From Candidatus Propionivibrio dominans (GTDB lineage Bacteria; Pseudomonadota; Gammaproteobacteria; Burkholderiales; Rhodocyclaceae): 9,120 bases of DNA. Made by a program: the position numbers and the translations under genes. The notes under the pieces were generated by a model. It saw nothing but the letters and a program-made list of their open reading frames with translations, had not been told where the DNA came from and did no database searches. Shown here piece by piece: positions 1 to 5,845 of the stretch. Location: NCBI GenBank assembly GCA_016709335.1, contig JADJNC010000059.1, positions 1 through 9,120 of the forward strand, in the 5' to 3' direction. Position 1 is the stretch's first letter; each line of letters begins with the position of its first letter.

Positions 1-1
1 A

Positions 2-91
2 TCCGCTCATCTGTCAAGCAAGGAATCCGCCGCTTTTTACCCTCGCAGGTTCTGGGAAGAGGCTTGGGAAACCCTGACCCGTGGTTTATGA
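2..91 (+). CDS. 3' end of an unidentified gene (partial)
   Basis: One forward frame is open from the left edge to TGA at 89-91. It encodes about 29 residues ending in FWEEAWETLTRGL. The mix of charged and aromatic residues looks more protein-like than the other two frames, which read as basic or proline-rich strings. The start lies outside the window and no family can be recognised from so short a tail. This could also be non-coding sequence; the call rests on composition alone. Confidence 0.35.
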   Translation, partial: SAHLSSKESAAFYPRRFWEEAWETLTRGL

Positions 92-156
92 GAGATTGAT
101 TATATTCGCACAATCGACGCACACGGGGCGAACGGGGGCAATCCGGCATAATGTTA

Positions 157-185
157 TTGTTTTCGCGTTCGCACGCGTGCATAAT
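157..185 (+). promoter_or_regulatory. Possible sigma70-type promoter with a palindrome before the -10
   Basis: TTGTTT (157-162) and CATAAT (180-185) are separated by 17 bases and lie about 55 bases upstream of the gene starting at 242. The perfect 10-bp palindrome GCACGCGTGC (171-180) fills the end of the spacer and touches the -10, as a repressor site would. The -35 matches consensus at only part of its positions, so this is a moderate candidate. The rest of 92-241 holds several GTGCGC or CGCAC motifs and no gene that I can support. Confidence 0.35.
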
Positions 186-241
186 GCGTTTGTGCGCATC
201 CGTGCGCCATTCACCATTACCACAAACCGGAGAATTCCCTC

Positions 242-510
242 ATGACACAATCCAACATTCTCAACGATTACACTGCAGCCGAAATTGCCGCTGCCCGCGA
301 AAAAGCCGGAGCCAAGCGCGCAATTCGCCCGTGCCTCTGGTTTGAGAAATCCGTATCGAGTGCGGCACGATCAGCATTTTTGTTCGCCCTCTTGTCGCTC
401 CCGCCTATTCTCGTGCGGTTGCCGAAATCGAAAAGGAACGCGCATGGTTTGAGAAGGCACAATGGCAGGCGAGCGAGAGGCACTTGTTCGGGAAATTCAG
501 AGGTTTATAA
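242..510 (+). CDS. Small hypothetical phage protein (frameshifted)
   Basis: ATG at 242 follows GGAG (229-232). The first frame reads MTQSNILNDYTAAEIAAARE and onward to about LWFE. It then becomes an arginine- and serine-rich string, while the next frame continues as EIRIECGTISIFV and ends KAQWQASERHLFGKFRGL with TAA at 508-510. Adding one base near 344-348 (a lost G before GAAATC) joins the two into about 89 residues. The restored protein has an N-terminal helix, a short beta-like middle and a charged C-terminal helix rich in Glu, Lys and Trp. It has no signal peptide or membrane span. I do not recognise the family. It converges on the leftward genes to its right, and a terminator-like hairpin lies between. 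Confidence 0.6.
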
Positions 511-515
511 AAACA

Positions 516-552
516 GGCGAGCCGAAATTTAATCCAGACTCGCCCGATTTCG
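516..552. terminator. Convergent terminator-like hairpin, best for leftward transcripts
   Basis: GGCGAG (516-521) pairs exactly with CTCGCC (539-544) across a 17-base loop. On the minus strand the stem is followed by TGTTTTTAT, a good U-tract for ending the leftward unit. On the plus strand it is followed by the weaker CGATTTCGTTT. A second exact pair, CGAAAT (523-528) with ATTTCG (547-552), interleaves with the first. The position between a rightward gene ending at 510 and a leftward gene ending at 559 fits a shared terminator. Confidence 0.5.
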
Positions 553-558
553 TTTAGC

Positions 559-666
559 CTATCCGAAAGCTGACCACATCGCGCTGAACCAGAACACGGC
601 CCAGAGAATCACGAGGGCGCCTTCACCGCCGCGCCCCGAAGGTGGCATGAATTTGTTGCGGGTCAT
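559..666 (-). CDS. 35-residue single-span membrane protein
   Basis: Read leftward from ATG at 666 to TAG at 559-561. The first half is basic and glycine-rich (MTRNKFMPPSGRGGEG). Residues 17-34 form one hydrophobic, tryptophan-rich stretch (ALVILWAVFWFSAMWSAF) long enough for one membrane helix. By the positive-inside rule the N-terminus should be cytoplasmic. Its ATG overlaps the stop of the 20-codon ORF upstream (ATGA), so translation is probably coupled. The gene is last in the leftward unit and abuts the hairpin at 516-552. Small membrane proteins of phages include holin and lysis-control proteins, but nothing in this sequence shows such a role. The ORF is short, so chance is not excluded. 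Confidence 0.5.
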   Translation of the reverse strand: MTRNKFMPPSGRGGEGALVILWAVFWFSAMWSAFG

Positions 667-725
667 TGTACTGGTCTCCGCTTGGTTATCATCCGCTTGA
701 TTGCGGCAATATGATCATAGGTCAT
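663..725 (-). CDS. 20-residue basic micro-ORF, possible leader peptide
   Basis: ATG at 725 lies 6 bases after a strong GGAGG (732-736 on the complement), and TGA is at 663-665. The product reads MTYDHIAAIKRMITKRRPVQ and is strongly basic in its second half. The stop overlaps the next ATG (ATGA), so even if the peptide has no role of its own it would deliver ribosomes to the 35-residue membrane protein. Support comes from the ribosome site and the overlap, not from family recognition. Confidence 0.4.
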   Translation of the reverse strand: MTYDHIAAIKRMITKRRPVQ

Positions 726-727
726 TT

Positions 728-738
728 TGAGCCTCCAT
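728..738 (-). promoter_or_regulatory. Strong ribosome binding site, shared leader copy 2
   Basis: On the minus strand this is ATGGAGGCTCA, followed by AA and the ATG at 725. The same 11 bases lie at the same place before the 180-residue gene (1336-1346). GGAGG with a 6-base spacer decides the start of the micro-ORF. Confidence 0.6.
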
Positions 739-746
739 TAGGTTAC

Positions 747-784
747 GGGAATAATTCCCACAAGCCCCCCTGTCACAAGGGCTT
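747..784. repeat. Two adjacent inverted repeats between leftward genes
   Basis: GGGAA-TAA-TTCCC (747-759) is a perfect 5-bp inverted repeat. Next to it AAGCCC (762-767) pairs with GGGCTT (779-784). They sit in the 65-base gap after the 180-residue gene and before the micro-ORF. No U-tract follows on either strand, so a processing site, mRNA-stabilising hairpin or operator is more likely than a full terminator. Function is inferred from position only. Confidence 0.35.
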
Positions 785-790
785 AAGAGA

Positions 791-1333
791 TTACTCTTCG
801 TCCATTTCGGCGAGCAGATCATCTGAGTCAAGCGTGGCACGCTCCGCCTTAATTGCCGCAATTGCCTCAGCCACCTGTTTCGTCTTCGCAAATTCCGCGT
901 ATGCCTCGCGCCGCGTGATACCGCGCTTTTGTTCCAGCCTCCATGCGAGCGCTTCGCAGTCCTTATCAGGCCAGACCCTCTTCATGGCTTGCAGCGTGAT
1001 ACCCGAATTATCCCGGCCTTCACCGCCCGCAGTCCGCTTCACTCGCCATTCAACCGTACCGCTCTCATAATGCTGAATGAGCGCTTCCATCTTCTCGCGC
1101 TTCAGCTTGAGCATTTCGGCCGCCGAACGAACCGAACCATCGGGATCATTCCGCGAAATGGCTGCGGCATTCACAATTCGCACGTCGGCAAATCCGACAG
1201 CCGCGGCACGGTTCCGATTGATTTCCGATACCTTGCGGAGGTCGAATTTCAGGCTGGGCAATCCACGCAGTTCGAATTCAATGGACATTCCATCCGCCGC
1301 AACTACCGGGTTAATTTGTTGATTGTCTTTCAT
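791..1333 (-). CDS. Conserved-type phage protein, about 180 residues, function unknown
   Basis: I place the start at ATG 1333 because GGAGG (1340-1344 on the complement) stands 6 bases before it. An in-frame ATG at 1369 has no ribosome site. The frame is unbroken, unlike most genes here. Residues 1-35 look like a small beta domain (GMSIEFELRGLPSLKFDLRK). A helix follows (about 36-60), then a Lys/Glu-rich helix ending in HYESGTVEWRVKR. The C-terminal half has the pattern WPDKDCEALAWRLEQKRGIT followed by a helix rich in Ala, Lys and Glu, and an acidic tail DDLLAEMDEE. This layout (N-terminal beta part, GE-rich linker, C-terminal helix with a lysine-rich core) resembles an unnamed protein I associate with many podovirus-like phages. 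That resemblance is from memory and unproven. It probably heads the leftward unit; its function is unknown. Confidence 0.8.
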   Translation of the reverse strand: MKDNQQINPVVAADGMSIEFELRGLPSLKFDLRKVSEINRNRAAAVGFADVRIVNAAAISRNDPDGSVRSAAEMLKLKREKMEALIQHYESGTVEWRVKRTAGGEGRDNSGITLQAMKRVWPDKDCEALAWRLEQKRGITRREAYAEFAKTKQVAEAIAAIKAERATLDSDDLLAEMDEE

Positions 1334-1335
1334 GG

Positions 1336-1346
1336 TGAGCCTCCAT
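1336..1346 (-). promoter_or_regulatory. Strong ribosome binding site, shared leader copy 1
   Basis: ATGGAGGCTCA on the minus strand, followed by CC and the ATG at 1333. It is identical over 11 bases to the site at 728-738, and it fixes the start of the 180-residue gene. Confidence 0.65.
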
Positions 1347-1481
1347 CGTATTATGTGTCGTTCGCCCATTGCGTCCGATCACGATTCCTTATGAGCAATC
1401 GCCATGCCTGCCTCGCCACAAACCAACAAAATAATCCTAACCCGTTGATTTTAAACGCTAATTCTCGTTCGCCCATGCCAA

Positions 1482-1490
1482 ATGATAGCA
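1482..1490 (-). promoter_or_regulatory. Extended -10 for the leftward unit
   Basis: Read on the minus strand this is TGCTATCAT, matching the TGnTATAAT extended -10 pattern except for one base in the hexamer. No good -35 lies at the proper distance, which extended -10 promoters can tolerate. Transcripts would begin near 1475, about 140 bases before the start at 1333. CGCAAT-type repeats lie just upstream. Confidence 0.35.
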
Positions 1491-1494
1491 GGCA

Positions 1495-1546
1495 CGCAAT
1501 ATGCGTAATGTGACAATTTACGGCACTAGTGACGCAATTTGCGGCA
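1495..1546. repeat. Operator-like repeats CGCAATNTGCG
   Basis: CGCAATATGCG (1495-1505) and CGCAATTTGCG (1533-1543) match at 10 of 11 bases, and each is partly or fully self-complementary. A degenerate third copy, with ACAATTTACG, lies at about 1513-1522. The last two copies are also part of a longer direct repeat: GTGACAATTTACGGCA (1510-1525) and GTGACGCAATTTGCGGCA (1529-1546). Placed immediately upstream of the leftward extended -10, they look like binding sites for one regulator. Confidence 0.45.
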
Positions 1547-1643
1547 TCATGCACAAACCGTACCTGCAGCCAACCGTTCCTCAACAGTCTTGACGTGCGC
1601 GCTTACACGCCCGCTCGTGCGTATCCTTCCCCGCCCGCGCCTA

Positions 1644-1675
1644 CGCTTGCGCGCCTGCCTCCGCGCTTGCGCGCC
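1644..1675. repeat. GC-rich direct repeats, 20-bp period
   Basis: CGCTTGCGCGCC occurs at 1644-1655 and again at 1664-1675, exactly 20 bases apart. The surrounding stretch 1598-1690 is made almost entirely of CGCGC, GCCTG and GCCCG blocks. No protein frame is credible here. Regularly spaced repeats next to a small terminase gene could be packaging recognition elements, but simple GC-rich sequence is the plain alternative. Confidence 0.4.
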
Positions 1676-1709
1676 CGCCCCTGCCCGCGCCTAGGGGGGA
1701 TCAAGAGGA

Positions 1710-1761
1710 GGGGGGCAAAAAAATTCGCGCAAAGTTTATATCTAGCCCCCCGTCTATTTTT
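1710..1761 (+). other. G-tract and C-tract pair with long A/T-rich loop
   Basis: GGGGGGC (1710-1716) is complementary to GCCCCCC (1745-1751) over 7 bases. The 28-base loop is A/T-rich and begins with seven A. A short T-rich run (TCTATTTTT, 1753-1761) follows, so a rightward terminator is possible in form. No rightward gene lies before it, and the loop is long. It may instead act as an easily melted or bent DNA element before the main promoter. Confidence 0.3.
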
Positions 1762-1802
1762 GTAGGGTTTGAGGAAGCGCGAACACGTTACGTTATGGTA
1801 AG

Positions 1803-1818
1803 ATGGTCACGTCACCAT
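1803..1818. repeat. Small inverted repeat ATGGT-N6-ACCAT
   Basis: ATGGT (1803-1807) and ACCAT (1814-1818) form a perfect 5-bp inverted repeat, 27 bases before the -35 of the rightward promoter. Another ATGGT lies 8 bases to the left. It is a possible regulator site; there is no further support. Confidence 0.3.
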
Positions 1819-1841
1819 AGTTCCCCGCCCCCGCATCCAAA

Positions 1842-1854
1842 CTATTGACAATAG
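1842..1854. promoter_or_regulatory. Palindromic operator candidate over the -35
   Basis: CTATTG-A-CAATAG is a perfect 6-bp inverted repeat around one base. It contains the first five bases of the -35 hexamer and lies where a repressor would block RNA polymerase. Confidence 0.4.
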
Positions 1855-1873
1855 GGGACGCGGGTGGTATGGT
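1845..1873 (+). promoter_or_regulatory. Main promoter of the packaging and head operon
   Basis: A perfect -35 TTGACA (1845-1850) is followed after 17 bases by TATGGT (1868-1873). Spacing and sequence fit a strong sigma70 promoter reading into the terminase genes. Transcription should begin near 1880, only some 8 bases before ATG 1888 and 23 before GTG 1903. That bears on which start the small terminase uses. Confidence 0.65.
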
Positions 1874-1887
1874 GTGGGGGAGATGAG

Positions 1888-2467
1888 ATGAGGGCAGGCA
1901 CCGTGAAGACTGATCGAGAGGCGTGGGAAGACGAGATGGAGGGGCTGCTGGACGGGCGGCCTCCCGTTGGCGCGATCCGCCGACGAAGCTGAGATATACG
2001 CACGAAGCGGTCATTGATATGATCCTTGCGGAACCGGGCGTGAGCCAAGGAAAACTGGCGGCGACATTCGGATACACGCAAGGCTGGCTCTCCACGGTGA
2101 TGGGGAGCGACGCGTTCAAGGCGAAGCTTGCGGAACGGCGGGAAGAGATGATTGATCCTGCGCTCCGGGTGACGATAGAGGAGCGGTTTCGTGGTATGGT
2201 GGAGAAGAGTCTTGAGGTTCTGCAAGAGAAGCTTTGCCAACCCGCCCTTCAGGTGCCGGATCAACTCGCGCTTCGGGCGGCGGAACTTGGAGCGAAGGCG
2301 CGCTTGGTGGGAATCAGGTCACGCCCGTGGTGGTGATGCCGAAAGATCACCTTGAGGGTCTGGCGGACAGGCTACTGGCTCTCCAGTCGCGAGTGTCCGA
2401 ACGGACGGTAGAAGGGACGGTTTCCTTCCGCGAGGTCACGGGACAGCAGGAGTTATTCGCTTCATGA
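1888..2467 (+). CDS. terS: Terminase small subunit (frameshifted)
   Basis: The small terminase binds the packaging site on concatemeric phage DNA and directs the large subunit to it. The gene must be read across frames: MRAGTVKTDREAWEDEMEGL to about GRPPVGA, then DPPTKLRYTHEAVIDMILAE, then LGGNQVTPVVVMPKDHLEGL to ELFAS. One lost base near 1971-1975 and one near 2299-2304 join these into about 193 residues, a normal size. Residues 40-75 hold a helix-turn-helix (PGVSQGKLAATFGYTQGWLS), and residues 76-135 form a charged helical region suited to oligomerisation. GTG 1903 is an alternative start and leaves a more usual leader after the predicted transcription start. The stop overlaps the large-subunit ATG (ATGA). 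The call rests on the helix-turn-helix, the size and the place directly before the large terminase. Confidence 0.75.
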
Positions 2468-3863
2468 GCTCCGTTGCGCGGGTAGAACTTACAGCAAAAC
2501 TGATCGAGGCGTTCGCAGGAACGTTTCTCAGCCCGCTGTACGATAACCCGCAGCCGACACCGCAACTGCATCGAGATTGCTGGGAGTTGTACTGCTCGCC
2601 GGTTGAACTGGCGGGTGTAGCAGCTCCACGAGAGCACGCGAAGAGTACGGCCCTGACGCACGACTACGGGCTGGCGACAGTTCTCTTCCGCGCCCAAGAT
2701 TACATCGTGATCGTGAGTGCGACGGAAGAACTGGCTATGGGCCACCTTTGCGGACATTGCGAAAGAGCTTCGCGAGAATGACGATCTGATCAGGGAGTTT
2801 AAGGTCATCAAGGGGTTGCAACGGATTCGAAGTCCGATATTATTGTCGCTTTTCAAGACGGGCACCAAGCCCGTTTCCATCGCGAAGGGCGCCGGACAGA
2901 AGATGCGGGGATGAAGTGGAATGGAAAGCGTCCCGGCCTTATTATCTGCGACGAGCTGGAAGAGGATGAGCAAGTTGAAAACTACGATCGGCGGAAGAAA
3001 TTTCGCAGGTGGTTCTACCGCGCACTCCACTCCTCCGTGCGACCACTTGGTCCACGAAGCTTTTTCGCGCGCATAGAGGATTCGATGAATTTGACGAGAT
3101 TCTCTGGCCAGAACAATTTCCCGAAAGCCGTCTTCGCGCGATTCGTCAGGCGTTTATCGACGATGGAGATGCGGCGGGATATAGCCAGGAATATCTGAAC
3201 GATCCGTTTGATCATAGCGAGGCTTACCTGAGAAAGGCGGATTTCCTTCCGATGGTGGAGGCGGATCACAAGGCCTCAAAGTTGTTTAACATCGGGGTTG
3301 ACTTCGCTGTGAGTAAGGCGGATCGGGCGAATCGGACGAGCTTCACAGTAGGGGGAGAGACGCTGGGCGGAACTCTTTGCATCGTGGATCAGCATGTTGG
3401 TCGTTGGGACCCGACCGAGTGGATCGACAAGATGTTTGAGTTGGATCTTCGGTGGAAACCAGAGCAGTTTATTGTTGAGGGCGGTGTGATCTGGAAAGCG
3501 CTGGAGAATACAATCTATCAGGAAATGCGGGAGCGGAAACACTACCTGGGCTTCCTGGTGATTAATCCAGTGAAGGACAAAGCGACCCGCGGCCGTCCGT
3601 ATCAGAAGCAGCATCGTGCTGGCAACATCAAGTTTGATAAGGATGCTGAATGGTATCCGGCGTATGAAGCGGAAAACTTGAGGTTCACGGGGACGGGAGA
3701 TGCGCTGGCAGACGATCAGTTTGATTCTACCGCGATCCTGGTAAAGGGGTTTGAAGTCTCCGGAGAGGTCGAAGAGGATGATTTCCTTGAAGAAGAAGAA
3801 CTGATGATGCGCAGAAATGATCCGCGAGTTAACGATGGCCGTTCGGCTGTAACAGGATACTGA
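2464..3863 (+). CDS. terL: Terminase large subunit, ATPase and nuclease (multiply frameshifted)
   Basis: The motor that pumps DNA into the prohead and cuts it. The Walker A-like loop is APREHAKST (residues 54-62), followed by VIVSATEELA. Across shifts at 2747-2749, 2812-2815, 2860-2862 and 2907-2910 the protein reads MGHLADIAKELREND, DSKSDIIVAFQDG, VSIAKGAGQKMRG and MKWNGKRPGLIICDELEEDE. The last part includes Walker B with its catalytic acid (ICDE). After a break near 3025-3045 come ILWPEQFPESRLRAIRQ and GYSQEYLNDP. The RNase H-like nuclease follows, with acidic residues in IGVDFAVS (about 3297-3312), FIVEGG and DDQFDSTA. The gene as read would be about 466 residues, and the segment between WFYRAL and WSTKLFRAH looks too short (see findings). 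An AGGAG stands 11 bases before ATG 2464. The portal gene follows after 2 bases. Confidence 0.92.
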
Positions 3864-3865
3864 AA

Positions 3866-5845
3866 ATGAACCTTGATGCATCCCTTGATCTGAAGAAGAT
3901 AGTAGTTTCCGAGAACGTGGCGGGACTTCTTTCGGAGGAAGATCGCTCGAAGATCGCTAACTGAAACGAAGACATTTCCCTGGCCGAATGCCGCGAACGT
4001 GAAGTTTCCTCTGATTACGGTCGCCGCCCTTCAGTTTCATGCGCGTGCATACTCCGCGATGATCCCGGGACCTGATATCGTGAAGTGCCAGACCTTCGGG
4101 GAAGACCCAGATGGGTCGAAATCTGCTCGGGCAACCCGCGTATCTGGGCATATGAGCTATCAGATCCTGGAAGAGGACGAGAGTTGGGAAGATAACCATG
4201 ATCGAGTGCTGATTACGGTCCCGTTTATCGGTTGCGCGTTCAAGAAGTCCGGATTTCGACAGCTTCTTGGGCACAATGTCAGCGAGAACGTGCGGCAAAG
4301 GACCTGGTTATTCCCGATTTCGCGAAAAGTCTTGAGCAGGCGAGTCGACTGACGCATAGGTTGAGGTTAGCGAGAATTATATCCTGACGCGGGAGCGGAA
4401 GAGGTCTCTTTTTGTGCGCCACCCTCAGAACAAACCGGCCCAGTACAATGGGTTTTCGTCGGAACTTGATCAAGCAGCGTCCGTTGCGCAGGGAGTAACA
4501 CCACCCAACAATGATCCGAGTACTCCGCAGGAACTTTTGGAGCAACATTGTTGGTTGGATTTGGATGGCGACGGATCTGCAGAGCCTTATATTGTGACTG
4601 TTCGGACGGATTGTTCTCATCTTTGTGCGGATCGTCGCCCGCTTCCCATTCATCTGGAGTTAAACGGAACTCAACAGGCGAAGTTTACCACATCGACGCC
4701 ATTAACTATTTCCACGAAGTACCCATTCATCCCATCTCCGGATGGTGGAATCGATGATCTCGGTTTCCGGTATTCTGTTGGGTCCCCTGAACGAACCCTC
4801 AATCAATACGTTTATCAATCAGCTTCTGGACGCGGGAACCCTCCTCCACCACGGCTGGAGGTTTCTTGGGGCGTGGCGCGAAACTTCGTTCGGGGGAAAC
4901 CAGCTTCAAGCCGTTTGAATGGAAGCGAGTGGATTCGACGGGGGATGATCTTCGGAAGAATATCGTTCCGCTGGATACCAAGCCGCCTAGTCAGGTCTTG
5001 TTTGCCCTGTTGCAACTCCTGATTAACTACGGTGAGCGTGTTGGTGGTGCGACTGATCCGCAGGTCGGGGTGAATCCGGGGCAGAATACCCCGGCCGAAA
5101 CCTCTCGCAATATGATTGCTGAGGGTCAGAAGGTTTTCATCGGAATCTTCAAGCGCCTTCATCGCGCTATGAAGTCTGAGTTCAGGAAACTCTATCTGCT
5201 CAACCAACTCCATCTGAATGATGTGACAACTTTCTATCCGGCCGCGGCCTCCATTCCGAGCAAGGTTCTTCGGGAAGACTACGTCCCGTCGGAGAAGAGT
5301 ATCTGCCCGGCCGCCGACCCCAACATGGTATCTGATGCGCAGAAGATTCAGCAAGCTCAATTCCTTCGTGAGGCGAGTTCAACTACGGCTGGCTATGATC
5401 GTGGAGCAGTAGAACGGAGATTCCTTCGCGCCTCCAGATCACGGACATCGAGACGATTTATCCTGGTCCGGACAAGGTTCCTGCCCCGGTTCCGATCCAG
5501 TTGCAAGTAGCGCAACTCAAGGCACAGACTCAAGCTGCCCATGACCAGAGTACGATGAAGATGGCGGCTTACGAACTCATGGGAGAGGTCGAACTCAATC
5601 AAGCAAAGATTCAAGAACTCCGCGCAAGTGCTGCGAAGCTACTTGCCGAAGCGCAGGGCGCAGAGAGTGGTCATGCCATCGCACTTCTCAACGCTCAGAT
5701 AGGGGCTGCCAAGGCGCATCAAGACGGTTTGCTGCGGTCAGCCAAGATAATTCTCGATGGCATTAAGATGAAAGCGGAGATAGGAAATGGAAACACGAGT
5801 GAAGGTTCTTCTCCAACCCTTGAGAGGAGTTCAACAGTTGGTTGA
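3866..5845 (+). CDS. Portal protein (multiply frameshifted)
   Basis: The portal forms the dodecameric ring at one capsid vertex through which DNA passes and on which assembly starts. ATG 3866 follows AGGA by 8 bases. Pieces in order are: MNLDASLDLKKIVVSE to EEDRSKIAN, ETKTFPWPNAANVKFPLIT, HMSYQILEEDESWED, AKDLVIPDFAKSLEQASRLT, ENYILTRERKRSLF, LEQHCWLDLDGDGSAEPYIV, RFPFIWS-KRNSTGEVYHIDAI, TKYPFIPSPDGGIDDLGFGI, NTFINQLLDAGTLLHH, GFLGRGAKLRSGE, EPHI-type core to SQVLFALLQLLINYGERVGG, and a long Gln/Ala-rich coiled-coil tail (about 5500-5780). TKTFPWP, DLDGDG..EPYI and the INQLLDAG block are characteristic of P22/podovirus-like portals as I know them. Shifts lie near 3957, 4294, 4368, 4623, 4660, 4713, 4767, 4856 and 5431. 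About 658 residues remain after repair. The N-terminal region seems shortened near 3955. The stop overlaps the next start (TTGA). Confidence 0.88.

Larger units (their letters stand above)
1334..1887. other. Divergent non-coding control region
   Basis: About 550 bases separate the leftward unit from the rightward structural operon. No frame here carries a convincing protein; the open frames read as arginine-, proline- or alanine-rich strings. The region holds, left to right: a 12-base direct repeat TCGTTCGCCCAT (1358-1369 and 1465-1476), a leftward extended -10, CGCAAT-type repeats, a very GC-rich repeat block, G- and C-tracts with an A/T-rich spacer, a small hairpin and the rightward promoter. 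Because it lies directly before the terminase genes it may also contain the packaging initiation (pac or cos) site. That is inference from gene order in other phages. Confidence 0.55.

Noticed and set aside
791..1369. Longer form of the leftward conserved protein starting at 1369
   Set aside because: The extra 12 residues have no Shine-Dalgarno site, whereas ATG 1333 has a near-perfect GGAGG at 6 bases.
1351..1584. 77-residue leftward ORF between the two units
   Set aside because: It has no ribosome site, odd composition and overlaps the repeats and promoter of the control region. An inner start at 1476 is possible but unsupported.
1710..1761. Strong rightward intrinsic terminator
   Set aside because: The loop is 28 bases, the T-run is interrupted and no rightward gene lies before it, so I keep it only as a low-confidence structural element.
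1529..1765. 78-residue rightward ORF in the GC-rich block
   Set aside because: The product is mostly Arg, Pro and Ala from simple GC repeats, with no ribosome site.
2700..2920. Programmed ribosomal frameshifting in the large terminase
   Set aside because: Four shifts in both directions within 200 bases, and similar ones in six other genes, fit random indel errors and not a controlled recoding site.
2347..3030. 227-residue leftward ORF opposite the terminases
   Set aside because: It lies wholly opposite conserved terminase motifs, and its sequence is Arg-, Ser- and Cys-rich without domain character. The same holds for the other long antisense frames at 3276-3881, 4815-5360 and 8376-9038.
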